From: an uncultured Bacteroidales bacterium
GTDB taxonomy: Bacteria > Bacteroidota > Bacteroidia > Bacteroidales > UBA932
DNA: 64,000 nucleotides
NCBI GenBank assembly: GCA_947588835.1
Contig: CANPZS010000002.1
Span: 27,214 to 91,213, forward strand
Direction: 5' to 3'
Below are positions 33,412-41,903 of this stretch, piece after piece. The notes below the pieces were generated by a model. The model was not told where the DNA came from and did no database searches. It was given only the letters and a program-made list of their open reading frames with translations. Both the position numbers and the translations under genes were made by a program. How positions within the stretch are numbered: the stretch's first letter is position 1; each line of letters begins with the position of its first letter.

Positions 33412-33447
33412 AATTATTTATCTTATATAGCGCGGACAACAAGAAAA
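33396..33447. repeat. Perfect 14-bp inverted repeat around the recombinase start
   Basis: The arms are 33396-33409 (TTTTCTTGTTGTCC) and 33434-33447 (its exact reverse complement), with a 24-base AT-rich spacer. The left arm covers the G of the recombinase ATG and codons 2-5; the spacer holds the AT-rich region just upstream of the start. It could be an operator bound by the recombinase, a recombination site, or an mRNA hairpin that hides the start codon. Confidence 0.9.
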
Positions 33448-33458
33448 ACTGAACTCCG

Positions 33459-34448
33459 CTAAAGCACGGCCACGGCCATCAGCGCCCTGTATTGTCTGGC
33501 AAGTGCTTCCGCGAAGGAACCGTCAGTAAACGAATCAGTGATTGTCTCCGTGCCGGCCTTGATCGTCACGGAGTCCACTCCGGCCGTCAAGGCCTTGACT
33601 TGTTCGGCGTCCGGATAGCAATATACGGTATTTTCCTGTTCCCTTTCCTGCCTGAGGACGATGTCCGTGCCGTCCGGCAGGCCGAATATTATTTCGCTCC
33701 CGAGAGGAATCTCATAACGGTCTTCAGTGCCTATCATGAAATTAAGGTCGAAATCCTCCTTCCCCGTATTTTTGTAATAAAGATAATTCAGAGCCACATT
33801 GTAAATGAAATGCTCGGCCCGGGCCACTATCGGACGGGACAGCACGGTGACGCTGCCTTTGTTGTCGGAGTAGCCGGATATGTCCTCCATGGCCACCTCG
33901 TCAGGAGGGAGAGGGGCGTCCGCAATAGCCTCCAGATGCCTTGAAACGACTTTGGAGAACTCGTCCCCGGAGAAGCTGACCTGGAAATAATCGTCCGGCC
34001 CGAAGCCCGTCACGACGTCTATGGCGGTCGCTCCGGAAGCCATGTCCTTCACGTCCTGCTCCTCGAATATATATCGGGCCGGATTGCGGTAGACGCGTCC
34101 TTTGGCCGTCTCGAAGGAGCGGCGCTCACCGCCCTCCCCCATCTGTTCGCCGCGCACTATCCTGCCGCCGGACAGGGTGACGCCGATTTTCACTCCCTTG
34201 GGAATGCTGCGGTACTGCGAGTCCTCGAAATCGAAATGCATCAGACATGCGGAACTGCCGTCCGGGAAAATCACCGATTCGAGCCTGAGCCAGAACGGAT
34301 GCCCGCCGGCATCGACGAATTCCGGTTCCGTTGCTATGTGGGTAATGCCTTCATATTTATAGCTTGCGCGCAGCGTATAGTCCCGTGCGGCAAGGCAGGT
34401 ACTTGCCAAAAGTGACAAAATTACCGGAAGAATGCGAAAATTTTTCAT
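33459..34448 (-). CDS. Secreted protein with two copies of one domain, function unknown
   Basis: A 329-residue precursor with a signal peptide (residues 1-20, cleavage near STCLA). The mature part contains two related halves, about residues 51-175 and 214-325. They align at PKGVKIGVTLSGG with PLGSEIIFGLPDG, and at EEQDVKDMASGATAIDVVTG with the stretch starting PDAEQVKALTAGVDSVTIKA. No lipobox or catalytic motif is seen. The recombinase gene lies 47 bases downstream on the same strand. I do not recognise the family. Confidence 0.7.
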   Translation of the reverse strand: MKNFRILPVILSLLASTCLAARDYTLRASYKYEGITHIATEPEFVDAGGHPFWLRLESVIFPDGSSACLMHFDFEDSQYRSIPKGVKIGVTLSGGRIVRGEQMGEGGERRSFETAKGRVYRNPARYIFEEQDVKDMASGATAIDVVTGFGPDDYFQVSFSGDEFSKVVSRHLEAIADAPLPPDEVAMEDISGYSDNKGSVTVLSRPIVARAEHFIYNVALNYLYYKNTGKEDFDLNFMIGTEDRYEIPLGSEIIFGLPDGTDIVLRQEREQENTVYCYPDAEQVKALTAGVDSVTIKAGTETITDSFTDGSFAEALARQYRALMAVAVL

Positions 34449-34468
34449 ATTTCATATTTTTCTATGCA

Positions 34469-34476
34469 CAAATATA
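34469..34476 (-). promoter_or_regulatory. Probable -7 element for the two-domain secreted protein
   Basis: On the minus strand TATATTTG matches the consensus, 21 bases upstream of the ATG at 34448. No -33 TTTG is seen at the usual spacing. Confidence 0.5.
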
Positions 34477-34533
34477 ACAAATCCCCGCCGAAAAATAATT
34501 ATCTTTATCGTCTCAAATAAAACGTTTGAAAAC

Positions 34534-34956
34534 ATGTACCAATACAGGAAGTTCGGGAACAAATATGTCCTGAGCATCGAAAACCACAATGAGATATCCG
34601 CCGCCCTCACGGCATTCTGCGAAGAAAGGCGCATCCACTCGGGAGCCGTGTACGGCATAGGGGCCGTGAACGAGGCCACGTTCCGTTTTCTCGACCCGGG
34701 CACCAAAAAATACGTAGACAAGACTTTCAACGGGCAGATGGAGATAACCTGCCTCACGGGCAACATCTCCGAAAAGGACGGAAAGGTATATCTGCACATA
34801 CACGTGACCGCAAGCCGGGAGGACTACGCCTGCATAGGGGGACATCTTCTCTGCGCCACCGTCAACGGGGCCTGCGAACTCGTGGTGGAACAGTTCGACG
34901 GCAGCGTCGGCAGACGTTTCGACGAGGAGACGGGGCTCAACCTGTACGAATTCTGA
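34534..34956 (+). CDS. PPC/DUF296 domain protein
   Basis: A 140-residue single-domain protein. The chosen ATG at 34534 gives MYQYRKFGNKYVLSIENHNE; an in-frame extension upstream would overlap the promoter region of the divergent gene. It shows the family landmarks GAVYGIGAVNEATFRF, LHIHVTAS and GGHLLCATVNGACEL, where the HxH and GGH histidines are the usual metal-binding residues. In bacteria this trimeric domain stands alone; its biochemical role is unsettled. The Dcu transporter starts 13 bases after it. Confidence 0.9.
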   Translation: MYQYRKFGNKYVLSIENHNEISAALTAFCEERRIHSGAVYGIGAVNEATFRFLDPGTKKYVDKTFNGQMEITCLTGNISEKDGKVYLHIHVTASREDYACIGGHLLCATVNGACELVVEQFDGSVGRRFDEETGLNLYEF

Positions 34957-34969
34957 TAAAAAACGAGAT

Positions 34970-36355
34970 ATGACATTGACAATGACAATCGAGCTGCTGA
35001 TAGTCCTGGCAGCTCTTTACGTCGGTTCCCGCTACGGCAGCCTGGCGCTCGGCGCCATTTCCGGCATCGGCCTGGCGATCCTCGTGTTCGGCTTCGGGCT
35101 CAAGCCCGGAACGCCGCCCACCGACGTCATATACATCATCATCGCCGCCGTTACATGCGCAGGCACTCTCCAGGCCTCCGGAGGCATGGACTGGATGATA
35201 CAGATAGCCGAAAAGATGCTGCGGAAACATCCGGACCACATAACATTCCTCGCCCCTCTCGTCACCTTCTTCCTTACGGTGCTCGTGGGCACGGGACATG
35301 TGGTCTATACGATGATGCCCATAATATGCGACATCGCGCTGAAGAAAAACATTCGTCCCGAGCGGCCGTGCGGCGTGGCGTCCATAGCCTCCCAGGTGGG
35401 CATAACCTGCTCTCCGATAGCCGCGGCGGTGGTGGCCTTCGTCACCATTTCCAACGCCAACGGCTACATGGTCTCCATTCCGCAGGTGCTCATGGTGACC
35501 ATCCCGGCCTGCCTGTGCGGCATAATCCTGGCATCGGCGGCCTCCTACAGGAGAGGCAAGGACCTCGACAAAGATCCCGCGTTCCTGAAAAGAAAAGCCG
35601 ATCCCGAGATGAACAGATACATGTACGGCAGCTCGGCCACCACCCTCGGAAAAGCCATCTCCAAGGAAGCCAAGGCCTCGGTATTCATTTTCCTCGGCGC
35701 CCTGCTCATCATAGTGGGATTCGCATTCTGCCAGATGATAACCGTCGAAAAGGACGGAGCGTCCGTCCCGCTCGCGACGGCGATGGGAATTCCCAAAATG
35801 AACGTGATAATTCAGATAATAATGCTCGCCGCCGCGGCCTGCAACATAATGTTCTGCAAGGCAAGCCCCAAGAAAGCCGTCGCCGGAGCCGTATGGCAGT
35901 CCGGCATGGTGGCCGTCGTGGCCATCTACGGCATCGCCTGGCTTGCGGACACCTATTTCGGCAACTACATGGACCAGATGAAGATGATGCTGGAAGGCGT
36001 GGTGTCAAGATACCCCTGGTCGATAGCCTTCGTATTCTTCTTGGTATCCGTGCTCATCAATTCGCAGGGAGCAGTCGTAGTGGCCATGCTTCCGCTCGCC
36101 TATGAGCTCGGGATATCCGGTCCGGTACTTCTCGGCGTGCTGCCGAGCGTATACGGATACTTCTTCATCCCCAACTATCCCTCCGACATCGCCACCGTCA
36201 ATTTCGACCGTTCGGGCACCACGGTGATAGGCAAATATCTGCTCAACCACAGCTTCATGATGCCGGGCCTGATAAGCGTGGCGGCAAGCACCGTCATAGG
36301 CTACCTGATTACATGCGTACTGTTCCCGGGATTCTTCTCGGGATTCATACAGTAA
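34970..36355 (+). CDS. Anaerobic C4-dicarboxylate transporter (DcuA/DcuB family)
   Basis: A 461-residue carrier with about 10-12 hydrophobic segments. Dcu antiporters exchange fumarate, malate or aspartate for succinate during anaerobic fumarate respiration. Landmarks are VLVGTGHVVYTMMPII, GVASIASQVGITCSPIAAAVV and the C-terminal YFFIPNYPSDIATVNFDRSGTT. ATG 34970 is used; ATG 34982 four codons later is an alternative. The protein is slightly longer than enteric DcuA/B owing to a central cytoplasmic loop. Confidence 0.92.
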   Translation: MTLTMTIELLIVLAALYVGSRYGSLALGAISGIGLAILVFGFGLKPGTPPTDVIYIIIAAVTCAGTLQASGGMDWMIQIAEKMLRKHPDHITFLAPLVTFFLTVLVGTGHVVYTMMPIICDIALKKNIRPERPCGVASIASQVGITCSPIAAAVVAFVTISNANGYMVSIPQVLMVTIPACLCGIILASAASYRRGKDLDKDPAFLKRKADPEMNRYMYGSSATTLGKAISKEAKASVFIFLGALLIIVGFAFCQMITVEKDGASVPLATAMGIPKMNVIIQIIMLAAAACNIMFCKASPKKAVAGAVWQSGMVAVVAIYGIAWLADTYFGNYMDQMKMMLEGVVSRYPWSIAFVFFLVSVLINSQGAVVVAMLPLAYELGISGPVLLGVLPSVYGYFFIPNYPSDIATVNFDRSGTTVIGKYLLNHSFMMPGLISVAASTVIGYLITCVLFPGFFSGFIQ

Positions 36356-36367
36356 TCAGGCGCCGTA

Positions 36368-36835
36368 TCAGAATTTATAGCGCAGCGAAAGCGCCGGCAG
36401 GAAGCCCCACAGTCCAGCACGATAGAAACTGCTTCCGCTGACGCCGAAAGAAGGCCTTATGTCCAATGAAATCTGCAGGGGGAACCAGAAGCTGTATTCT
36501 ATGCCGGCCTGTCCCATTATGCCGAACGTGAAACTATTGGAGGTGACCCCGGTCACAAGGCCGGCGCCGGCGTAAATGGCCCAGTCTCCCGCATCGGTCC
36601 AATAAGGCTCGTAGAACACATGATTGTAGGTGGCGGACGCGACTACGCCGTTCCACACGGGAAATCCTATGGCGGCCTCAACGAAATCGGGGCGGCTGTT
36701 TACAAAGTGCTCATAAGAGATTTCAGCGCCGAGCACACCGCCGCCGCTGAAACGGACACCCAAAGACCTGGGCTGGGCCGACGCCATAGCGGCAAAACCG
36801 ACAAGCAGCGCGGCCGTGATCAAAAACTTTTTCAT
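36368..36835 (-). CDS. Small outer-membrane beta-barrel protein
   Basis: A 155-residue precursor with a clear signal peptide (MKKFLITAALLVGFAAMASA, then QPRS). Alternating hydrophobic strands such as WAIYAGAGLVTG and YSFWFPLQISLDIRP end in SLRYKF, the terminal Phe typical of outer-membrane barrels. It would form about 8 strands. It is the last gene of the long minus-strand run, 20 bases after rnfA, and converges with the Dcu gene. Function unknown. Confidence 0.75.
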   Translation of the reverse strand: MKKFLITAALLVGFAAMASAQPRSLGVRFSGGGVLGAEISYEHFVNSRPDFVEAAIGFPVWNGVVASATYNHVFYEPYWTDAGDWAIYAGAGLVTGVTSNSFTFGIMGQAGIEYSFWFPLQISLDIRPSFGVSGSSFYRAGLWGFLPALSLRYKF

Positions 36836-36855
36836 TTACAAAACTCCTTTTTTAT

Positions 36856-37458
36856 TTATTTGACCATTCCACTGAATCCCATGAAAGCCATGGCCAGTAT
36901 TCCCACCGTCACGAGAGCGATGGGCACGCCCCTGAATGCCTTGGGCACGTCGCTCAATGCGAGGCGCTCGCGCATTCCGGCAAAAAGCACCATGGCAAGC
37001 CCGTATCCGAGAGAAGTGGCGAAAGCATATACGACGGCTTCGCCGAAATTGAGCATGTGCGACGGCAGGCCGAAGGTGAACTCCTTGGTCACCACCGTGA
37101 TGGCCACTCCGAGAACGGCGCAGTTGGTAGTGATGAGCGGCAGGAATATGCCGAGCGCCTGATACAGGGACGGACTGATTTTCTTGAGCACGATCTCCAC
37201 CATCTGCACGAGGGCCGCGATGACGAGGATGAACGCTATGGTCTGCAGGAACTCCAGCTTGAACGGCACGAGCAGATAGCTGTTGATGAGATAAGTCACC
37301 GCAGTGGCAAGGGTTATGACGAAGCATACGGCCCCGGACATGCCCGTGGCCGTGGAAAGCTTGTTCGACACCCCGAGAAACGGGCAGATGCCGAGGAACT
37401 GCGACAAAACGATATTGTTGACGAATATCGCCGATATGATTATAAGAAAGAATTCCAT
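36856..37458 (-). CDS. rnfA: Rnf complex subunit A
   Basis: A 200-residue, 6-TM subunit of the Rnf complex, which moves electrons between reduced ferredoxin and NAD with coupled Na+ or H+ transport. The N-terminus FVNNIVLSQFLGICPFLGVS distinguishes it from NqrE. The TITTNCAVLG region is also conserved (PLITTNCAVLGVAI). It follows rnfE by 9 bases and forms the membrane core with RnfD and RnfE. Confidence 0.95.
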   Translation of the reverse strand: MEFFLIIISAIFVNNIVLSQFLGICPFLGVSNKLSTATGMSGAVCFVITLATAVTYLINSYLLVPFKLEFLQTIAFILVIAALVQMVEIVLKKISPSLYQALGIFLPLITTNCAVLGVAITVVTKEFTFGLPSHMLNFGEAVVYAFATSLGYGLAMVLFAGMRERLALSDVPKAFRGVPIALVTVGILAMAFMGFSGMVK

Positions 37459-37467
37459 GACCTGCTG

Positions 37468-38055
37468 CTATTTGTTCTTTTTAGTGATCTTGTTGAAAAG
37501 CACCATCAGGTATCCGAGCGCGAGGAAGGCCCCCGGAGCCATCACGAAAGCGAGGATGCCGTCACCCGATATGAATTTCAGGCCGAAGACGGACCCGCTG
37601 CCGAGAATTTCGCGGACTATGCCGAGCACGGTCAGCGAACACGTGAATCCGAGCCCGACACCGATGCCGTCGAGAGCCGAATCGAGTACTCCGTTCTTGT
37701 TGGCGAAAGCCTCGGCCCTGCCGAGCACGATGCAGTTCACCACTATCAGCGGGATGAAAAGGCCCAAAGTCTCATACATGGCAGGGGTATAAGCCTGCAT
37801 GAAGAACTGAAGCACGGTCACGAAAGTGGCTATGACCACGATGTAGACCGGGATGTGCACCTTGTCGGGCACGACCGGAGCGATCGCGGAAATCACTATG
37901 TTGGAAAGTACCAGCACGAACATGGTGGCAAGCCCCATGCTCAGGCCGTTGACGGCCGAAGTCGTGGTCGCAAGGGTGGGGCACATGCCCAGCAGAAGGA
38001 CGAAAGTCGGATTGTCCTTTATGAAACCCTTGGTGATAAGCTGCAGTTTACTCAT
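37468..38055 (-). CDS. rnfE: Rnf complex subunit E
   Basis: A 195-residue, 6-TM subunit with family features NPTFVLLLGMCPTLATTTSA and PLIVVNCIVLGRAEAFA. It is homologous to RnfA in an inverted topology and sits opposite it in the complex. Its start overlaps the end of rnfG by 8 bases. Confidence 0.95.
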   Translation of the reverse strand: MSKLQLITKGFIKDNPTFVLLLGMCPTLATTTSAVNGLSMGLATMFVLVLSNIVISAIAPVVPDKVHIPVYIVVIATFVTVLQFFMQAYTPAMYETLGLFIPLIVVNCIVLGRAEAFANKNGVLDSALDGIGVGLGFTCSLTVLGIVREILGSGSVFGLKFISGDGILAFVMAPGAFLALGYLMVLFNKITKKNK

Positions 38056-38626
38056 TGTTTACGTCCTCCTGTGCCGTTATGGATTTGAAAGCATCCACCG
38101 CATTGCTGACCGCAAGCGTATAGGCGCGGGACGTGATGGTGGAAGCCGTGATCGCGTCCACGTCCCCGCCGTCCTTCTTTACCGCAAGTGTCTTCACGGA
38201 CGGATCGAAACCTTTCCACTGCTCCGTGAACGCCTTGTCGTCAGTACACTTGGCGCCGAGTCCGGGCGTCTCGCCATGGGACAGCACGGAAGTGTTGTAG
38301 ACCTTCCCGTCGACGGTGATTCCCACCATCAGGGACAGAGTCCCGCCGAAGCCCGTGGCGGAAGACTCCACGGCATATCCCACCGTCTCCCCGTCCTTGG
38401 ACGCGCTGTAATATCTGTATTCCTTGCCGTCCGTCTCGACTGTCGCGGCCTCCGTCTTGTCGAAAGCCGGAAGCACGAGGGCTATGGCCTTGTCGGTCTT
38501 TTCCCTGGCGGCCGCATCTATAGGTTCCTTCGTCATGGCATAGACGCCCGCAAGCACTGACGAACATATCAGGCATACGGCGGTCAGCACGATGACCATG
38601 TTTTTAAGATTGGATTTGATTGCCAT
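38048..38626 (-). CDS. rnfG: Rnf complex subunit G (FMN-binding)
   Basis: A 192-residue periplasmic subunit anchored by one N-terminal TM segment (MVIVLTAVCLICSSVLAGVY) and carrying covalent FMN on a Thr. The usual flavinylation motif (S/T)GATxS reads TASTITS here, within DAITASTITSRA; the acceptor Thr is kept. The start at 38626 is chosen because a GGGAGGG Shine-Dalgarno sequence lies 7 bases upstream and the rnfD stop is 2 bases before it; an in-frame ATG at 38662 would overlap rnfD by 34 bases. Confidence 0.94.
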   Translation of the reverse strand: MAIKSNLKNMVIVLTAVCLICSSVLAGVYAMTKEPIDAAAREKTDKAIALVLPAFDKTEAATVETDGKEYRYYSASKDGETVGYAVESSATGFGGTLSLMVGITVDGKVYNTSVLSHGETPGLGAKCTDDKAFTEQWKGFDPSVKTLAVKKDGGDVDAITASTITSRAYTLAVSNAVDAFKSITAQEDVNNE

Positions 38627-38628
38627 TG

Positions 38629-39612
38629 TCAAGCCCTCCCGAATTTTTTCTGATGGCACCATCCGTTAATCAGAGGCACCGTCGAATTCATTATCAGAAC
38701 AGCGAAAGAAACGCCCTCCGGATAAGGTCCGAAATATCTGATCATCATGGTGATGAACCCTATTCCGACACCGAAGATGATGCCGCCCTTGACGCTCATG
38801 GGCGAAGTGACGTAGTCGGTGGCCATGAAGCAGGCCCCGAGGATCAGGCCTCCGGTGAGCAGATTGAACAAAGGATCGGTGAACCTTTCCGGAGAAATGC
38901 CCCAGAACACGAGCGAAACAAGCGCCACCGTAGCGAAAATCGACAGCGGTATCCATGGCTTGACCACCCTGCGGACAAGCAGATACACGAAGCCCAGAAG
39001 CAGGGCCAGAGCCGAAGCCTCGCCCGCCGAGCCGCCTATGTTGGCGAACAGCATGGAGGAATAGTCATATCCTCCGGCGCTTATCAGCTCCTGCACCGTG
39101 GAATTCTGCATGAGGCCTTCCTTTATGGCTCCGAGAGGTGTAGCCCCCGTGACCGCGTCGGCTCCGAAAAGTCCGCGCGGCTGCTCCCAATGCGTCATAT
39201 AAGTGGGGAACGACACGAGCAGGAACACACGGCCCACGAGAGCCGGATTGAACAGGTTCTGTCCGAGGCCTCCGAAAGTCATCTTCGCCACTCCCACCGC
39301 GGCCACGGCGCCTATGAGCACAATCCACCAAGGCGTCGTATAAGGCACGTTGAGCGCAAGCAGGATACCCGTGACCACCGCGGACAGGTCCCCGACGGTG
39401 GTGGGTTTCTTAAGCATATATACAGTGATGAAGTGCTCCAGCAGCAGGCATGCGCCTACGCTTACGCCGAGCACGAGCAATTCCTTCCAGCCGTAAAAGA
39501 CGACCGATACGAGCACGGCCGGCACCAACGCTATCACCACGTCCAGCATGATAGACCTCGTGGAATTCCCGCCGTGAATATGGGGTGAAGGAGAAACGAG
39601 TAATCTTTCCAT
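38629..39612 (-). CDS. rnfD: Rnf complex subunit D
   Basis: A 327-residue membrane subunit with about 9-10 TM segments carrying covalent FMN. The flavinylation motif is intact in DAVTGATPLGAIK. N-terminal SPSPHIHGGNSTRSIM is typical of the family. It lies 1 base after rnfC and 2 bases before rnfG. Confidence 0.95.
   Translation of the reverse strand: MERLLVSPSPHIHGGNSTRSIMLDVVIALVPAVLVSVVFYGWKELLVLGVSVGACLLLEHFITVYMLKKPTTVGDLSAVVTGILLALNVPYTTPWWIVLIGAVAAVGVAKMTFGGLGQNLFNPALVGRVFLLVSFPTYMTHWEQPRGLFGADAVTGATPLGAIKEGLMQNSTVQELISAGGYDYSSMLFANIGGSAGEASALALLLGFVYLLVRRVVKPWIPLSIFATVALVSLVFWGISPERFTDPLFNLLTGGLILGACFMATDYVTSPMSVKGGIIFGVGIGFITMMIRYFGPYPEGVSFAVLIMNSTVPLINGWCHQKKFGRA
38634..38640 (-). 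promoter_or_regulatory. Strong Shine-Dalgarno sequence for rnfG
   Basis: GGGAGGG on the minus strand, 7 bases before ATG 38626, decides the start of rnfG. Such strong matches are uncommon in Bacteroidota, which often rely on A-rich leaders. Confidence 0.7.
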
Positions 39613-39613
39613 A

Positions 39614-40966
39614 TTATTTTCTCGATTTTATCATTCGTAAAACGTCTCCCTTTGCTATCCTGATGACGTCCAGCAGCGGGATATTGGCAGGGCAGGTGTA
39701 CAGGCAGCATCCGCATTCGATGCAGTCCTGGACGGCGTTCTTTTCAAGTTCGTCGAGCCTGTCTCCGGCACGGGCCAGACGGTTGAGCAGGAAGGGTTCC
39801 AGCCCCATAGGACAGGCGTCGGCGCATTTGCCGCAGCTTATGCAGGCCGATTCCTTGCCGCGCCTGGTCTGTCTTTCCGTCAGGAAAAGAAGGGCTCCGG
39901 TGCCCTTGAGGGTGGCGGCGTCGAGGTTGGCCACGGCGCGTCCCATCATGGGGCCGCCGCTGATGACCTTTGCCGCACTTTCCGGCACTCCGCCGAGATA
40001 ATCGATTATATAAGAAAGAGGAGTGCCCACGCGCACGAGAAGATTGGCCTGTCTGGGGAAACATTCTCCCGTCACGGTGACGGAATTGTCGATAAGGGGC
40101 TTGTTCTTCTGTACGGCATCATATACGGCAAGGGCCGTGGCGACATTCTGCACCACCGCGCCCACGTCTATGGGCAGTCCGCCCGAACGGACCTGACGGT
40201 GCATCACGGCGTCTATGAGCTGCTTTTCCCCTCCCTCGGGATATTTCTTCATGAGGCTCATCACCTCGATGCCCCCGAACTTCGGGGAAACTTTCTTCAG
40301 CCTTTCAATGACCTCGCGGATATGCACGATGGCCTCCGGCTTGTTGTCCTCAATGCCTATGGTGCAGGGGACGTCGCCGAGAATATGTTTGATTATGGCC
40401 GCTCCGACGACCACCTGCTCGCCTTTTTCAAGCAAGGTGCGGAAATCCGAAGTAAGATATGGCTCGCATTCGCACCCGTTGATTATCAGCCTCTCGCAAG
40501 TCTTTCCCGGAGGAGGCGAAAGTTTCACATGGGTAGGGAAAGTGGCTCCGCCGAGGCCCACAATGCCGCTCAGCCGGATTTTTTCGAGAAGGGCGGCGCC
40601 GTCGTCCGGAAAGTCCGTGACCAGGGCGTCCGACCTGTCTATTCCTTCGAGCCATTCATCGCCCTCCACCGCTATCTCCACGGTCATAGAAGGGTTGCCG
40701 GCGAGATCCTTGCGCGGAGCGATGGACTTTACCGTACCGGACACGGAAGAATGCACGAATGCCGATACGAATCCGCCGGGCTCGGCTATGGGCTGGCCGA
40801 CCTTCACCTTGTCGCCTACGGACACGATGGGTTTGGCGGGTGCCCCGATATGCTGGGAAAGCGAGATATACACTACCGGAGGAACCGGAAGCGGCTCAAT
40901 CCTGCATTCGCGGGAAATCTTGCTGTCGGCGGGATGTATGCCGCCTATGGAAAACGTTCTTTTCAT
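39614..40966 (-). CDS. rnfC: Rnf complex subunit C
   Basis: A 450-residue peripheral subunit that binds NADH and FMN. It has the N-terminal GGIHPADSK motif and barrel-sandwich region (VKVGQPIAEPGGFVSAFVHS), the Complex I 51-kDa-like GIVGLGGATFPTHVK and NGCECEPYLTSD, the SLBB-type region, and two 4Fe-4S motifs CISCGKCADACP and CIECGCCLYTCP near the C-terminus. It overlaps the end of rnfB coding by 4 bases (ATGA). Confidence 0.95.
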   Translation of the reverse strand: MKRTFSIGGIHPADSKISRECRIEPLPVPPVVYISLSQHIGAPAKPIVSVGDKVKVGQPIAEPGGFVSAFVHSSVSGTVKSIAPRKDLAGNPSMTVEIAVEGDEWLEGIDRSDALVTDFPDDGAALLEKIRLSGIVGLGGATFPTHVKLSPPPGKTCERLIINGCECEPYLTSDFRTLLEKGEQVVVGAAIIKHILGDVPCTIGIEDNKPEAIVHIREVIERLKKVSPKFGGIEVMSLMKKYPEGGEKQLIDAVMHRQVRSGGLPIDVGAVVQNVATALAVYDAVQKNKPLIDNSVTVTGECFPRQANLLVRVGTPLSYIIDYLGGVPESAAKVISGGPMMGRAVANLDAATLKGTGALLFLTERQTRRGKESACISCGKCADACPMGLEPFLLNRLARAGDRLDELEKNAVQDCIECGCCLYTCPANIPLLDVIRIAKGDVLRMIKSRK

Positions 40967-41889
40967 TGCCCTGCCTCCTTTTCTTTCGTCGTTTCATTTG
41001 CTGCGGCCGCGAGACGTTCTTTCTCCGCCTTTGCGGCGAGCCGGGCCTTTATGGCCTCCTTGTCGAGAGGCTTGGGGAAATTGACGCCGTGTATCGCGCC
41101 CGTGGGGCATACCGCCTCGCATGTACGGCACAATTTGCACTTGGTGAAATCTATATATGCGACATTGTTTTCCACCGTGATGGCGTCATGCGGACAATTT
41201 TTCTTGCACAGTCCGCAGCCTATGCAGGCCACGCTGCAGGCCTTGCGGGCGACGGGACCCTTGTCCCGGTTGACGCACGACACGAAGACGCGCATTCCGC
41301 GCGGACCCTTGGTGCGCAGTTCGATTATCTGCTTCGGACAGGCCTTGACGCAGGCGCCGCAGGCCGTACATTTTTCTTCGTCCACCACCGGAAGCCCCGT
41401 GGCCGGATCCATGGACAGCGCGCCGAAACGGCAGGCCGCCACGCAGTCGCCGCAGCCGAGACAGCCGTAGGAGCACCCTGTATCCCCGGCGTAAAGGGCG
41501 GCCTTCACGCGGCAAGAAGAATATCCGTCATAGGCGTTGATCCTGGGCCTGTTCGCACAGGAGCCGCTGCAACGTACCACAGCCACGGCCGGTGCCTTTT
41601 CCTTCACCTCGTAACCGAGTATCGAGGCGACTTTCCGCATCACGTCGTTGCCACCGACGGGGCAAAAATTGTTGTCAAGATTCGGAGCCTTCACGGCCGC
41701 CTCCGCAAAAGCCCTGCAGCCGGCGAAGCCGCAGCCTCCGCAATTGGCGCCGGGCATCACCTTCTCCACCTCGTCTATCCGCGGATCCTCCTGCACCTTG
41801 AACTTCGAGGCCACAAGGAAGAGGACTACGGCGAGCACGAGTCCGAGCACGGAGATGATCGCAACGGTCCAGATAATGATTTGTGTCAT
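40963..41889 (-). CDS. rnfB: Rnf complex subunit B (multi-cluster ferredoxin)
   Basis: A 308-residue subunit that accepts electrons from ferredoxin. One N-terminal TM segment (IIIWTVAIISVLGLVLAVVL) is followed by a Fes-type cluster motif (NCGGCGFAGCRAFAEA plus a later Cys) and then several 4Fe-4S motifs: GCLGCGDCVAACRFG, CTACGACVKACP, CIGCGLCKKNCP and CKLCRTCEAVCP. A Lys/Ala/Glu-rich tail follows. ATG 41889 is chosen because it places the TM segment at the start; the frame extends upstream into rseC. Confidence 0.95.
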   Translation of the reverse strand: MTQIIIWTVAIISVLGLVLAVVLFLVASKFKVQEDPRIDEVEKVMPGANCGGCGFAGCRAFAEAAVKAPNLDNNFCPVGGNDVMRKVASILGYEVKEKAPAVAVVRCSGSCANRPRINAYDGYSSCRVKAALYAGDTGCSYGCLGCGDCVAACRFGALSMDPATGLPVVDEEKCTACGACVKACPKQIIELRTKGPRGMRVFVSCVNRDKGPVARKACSVACIGCGLCKKNCPHDAITVENNVAYIDFTKCKLCRTCEAVCPTGAIHGVNFPKPLDKEAIKARLAAKAEKERLAAAANETTKEKEAGQ

Positions 41890-41903
41890 CGCATTATTGA
41901 GAT

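Noticed and set aside
33396..33447. The inverted repeat as a terminator of the upstream secreted-protein gene
   Set aside because: In the minus direction the stem is not followed by a T run and the loop is long, so it does not look like an intrinsic terminator.
32348..34448. Genomic island bounded by a duplicate of the tRNA-Arg 3' end
   Set aside because: I saw no second copy of the tRNA 3' end by eye in the neighbourhood and no mobile-element genes; a full search was not possible.
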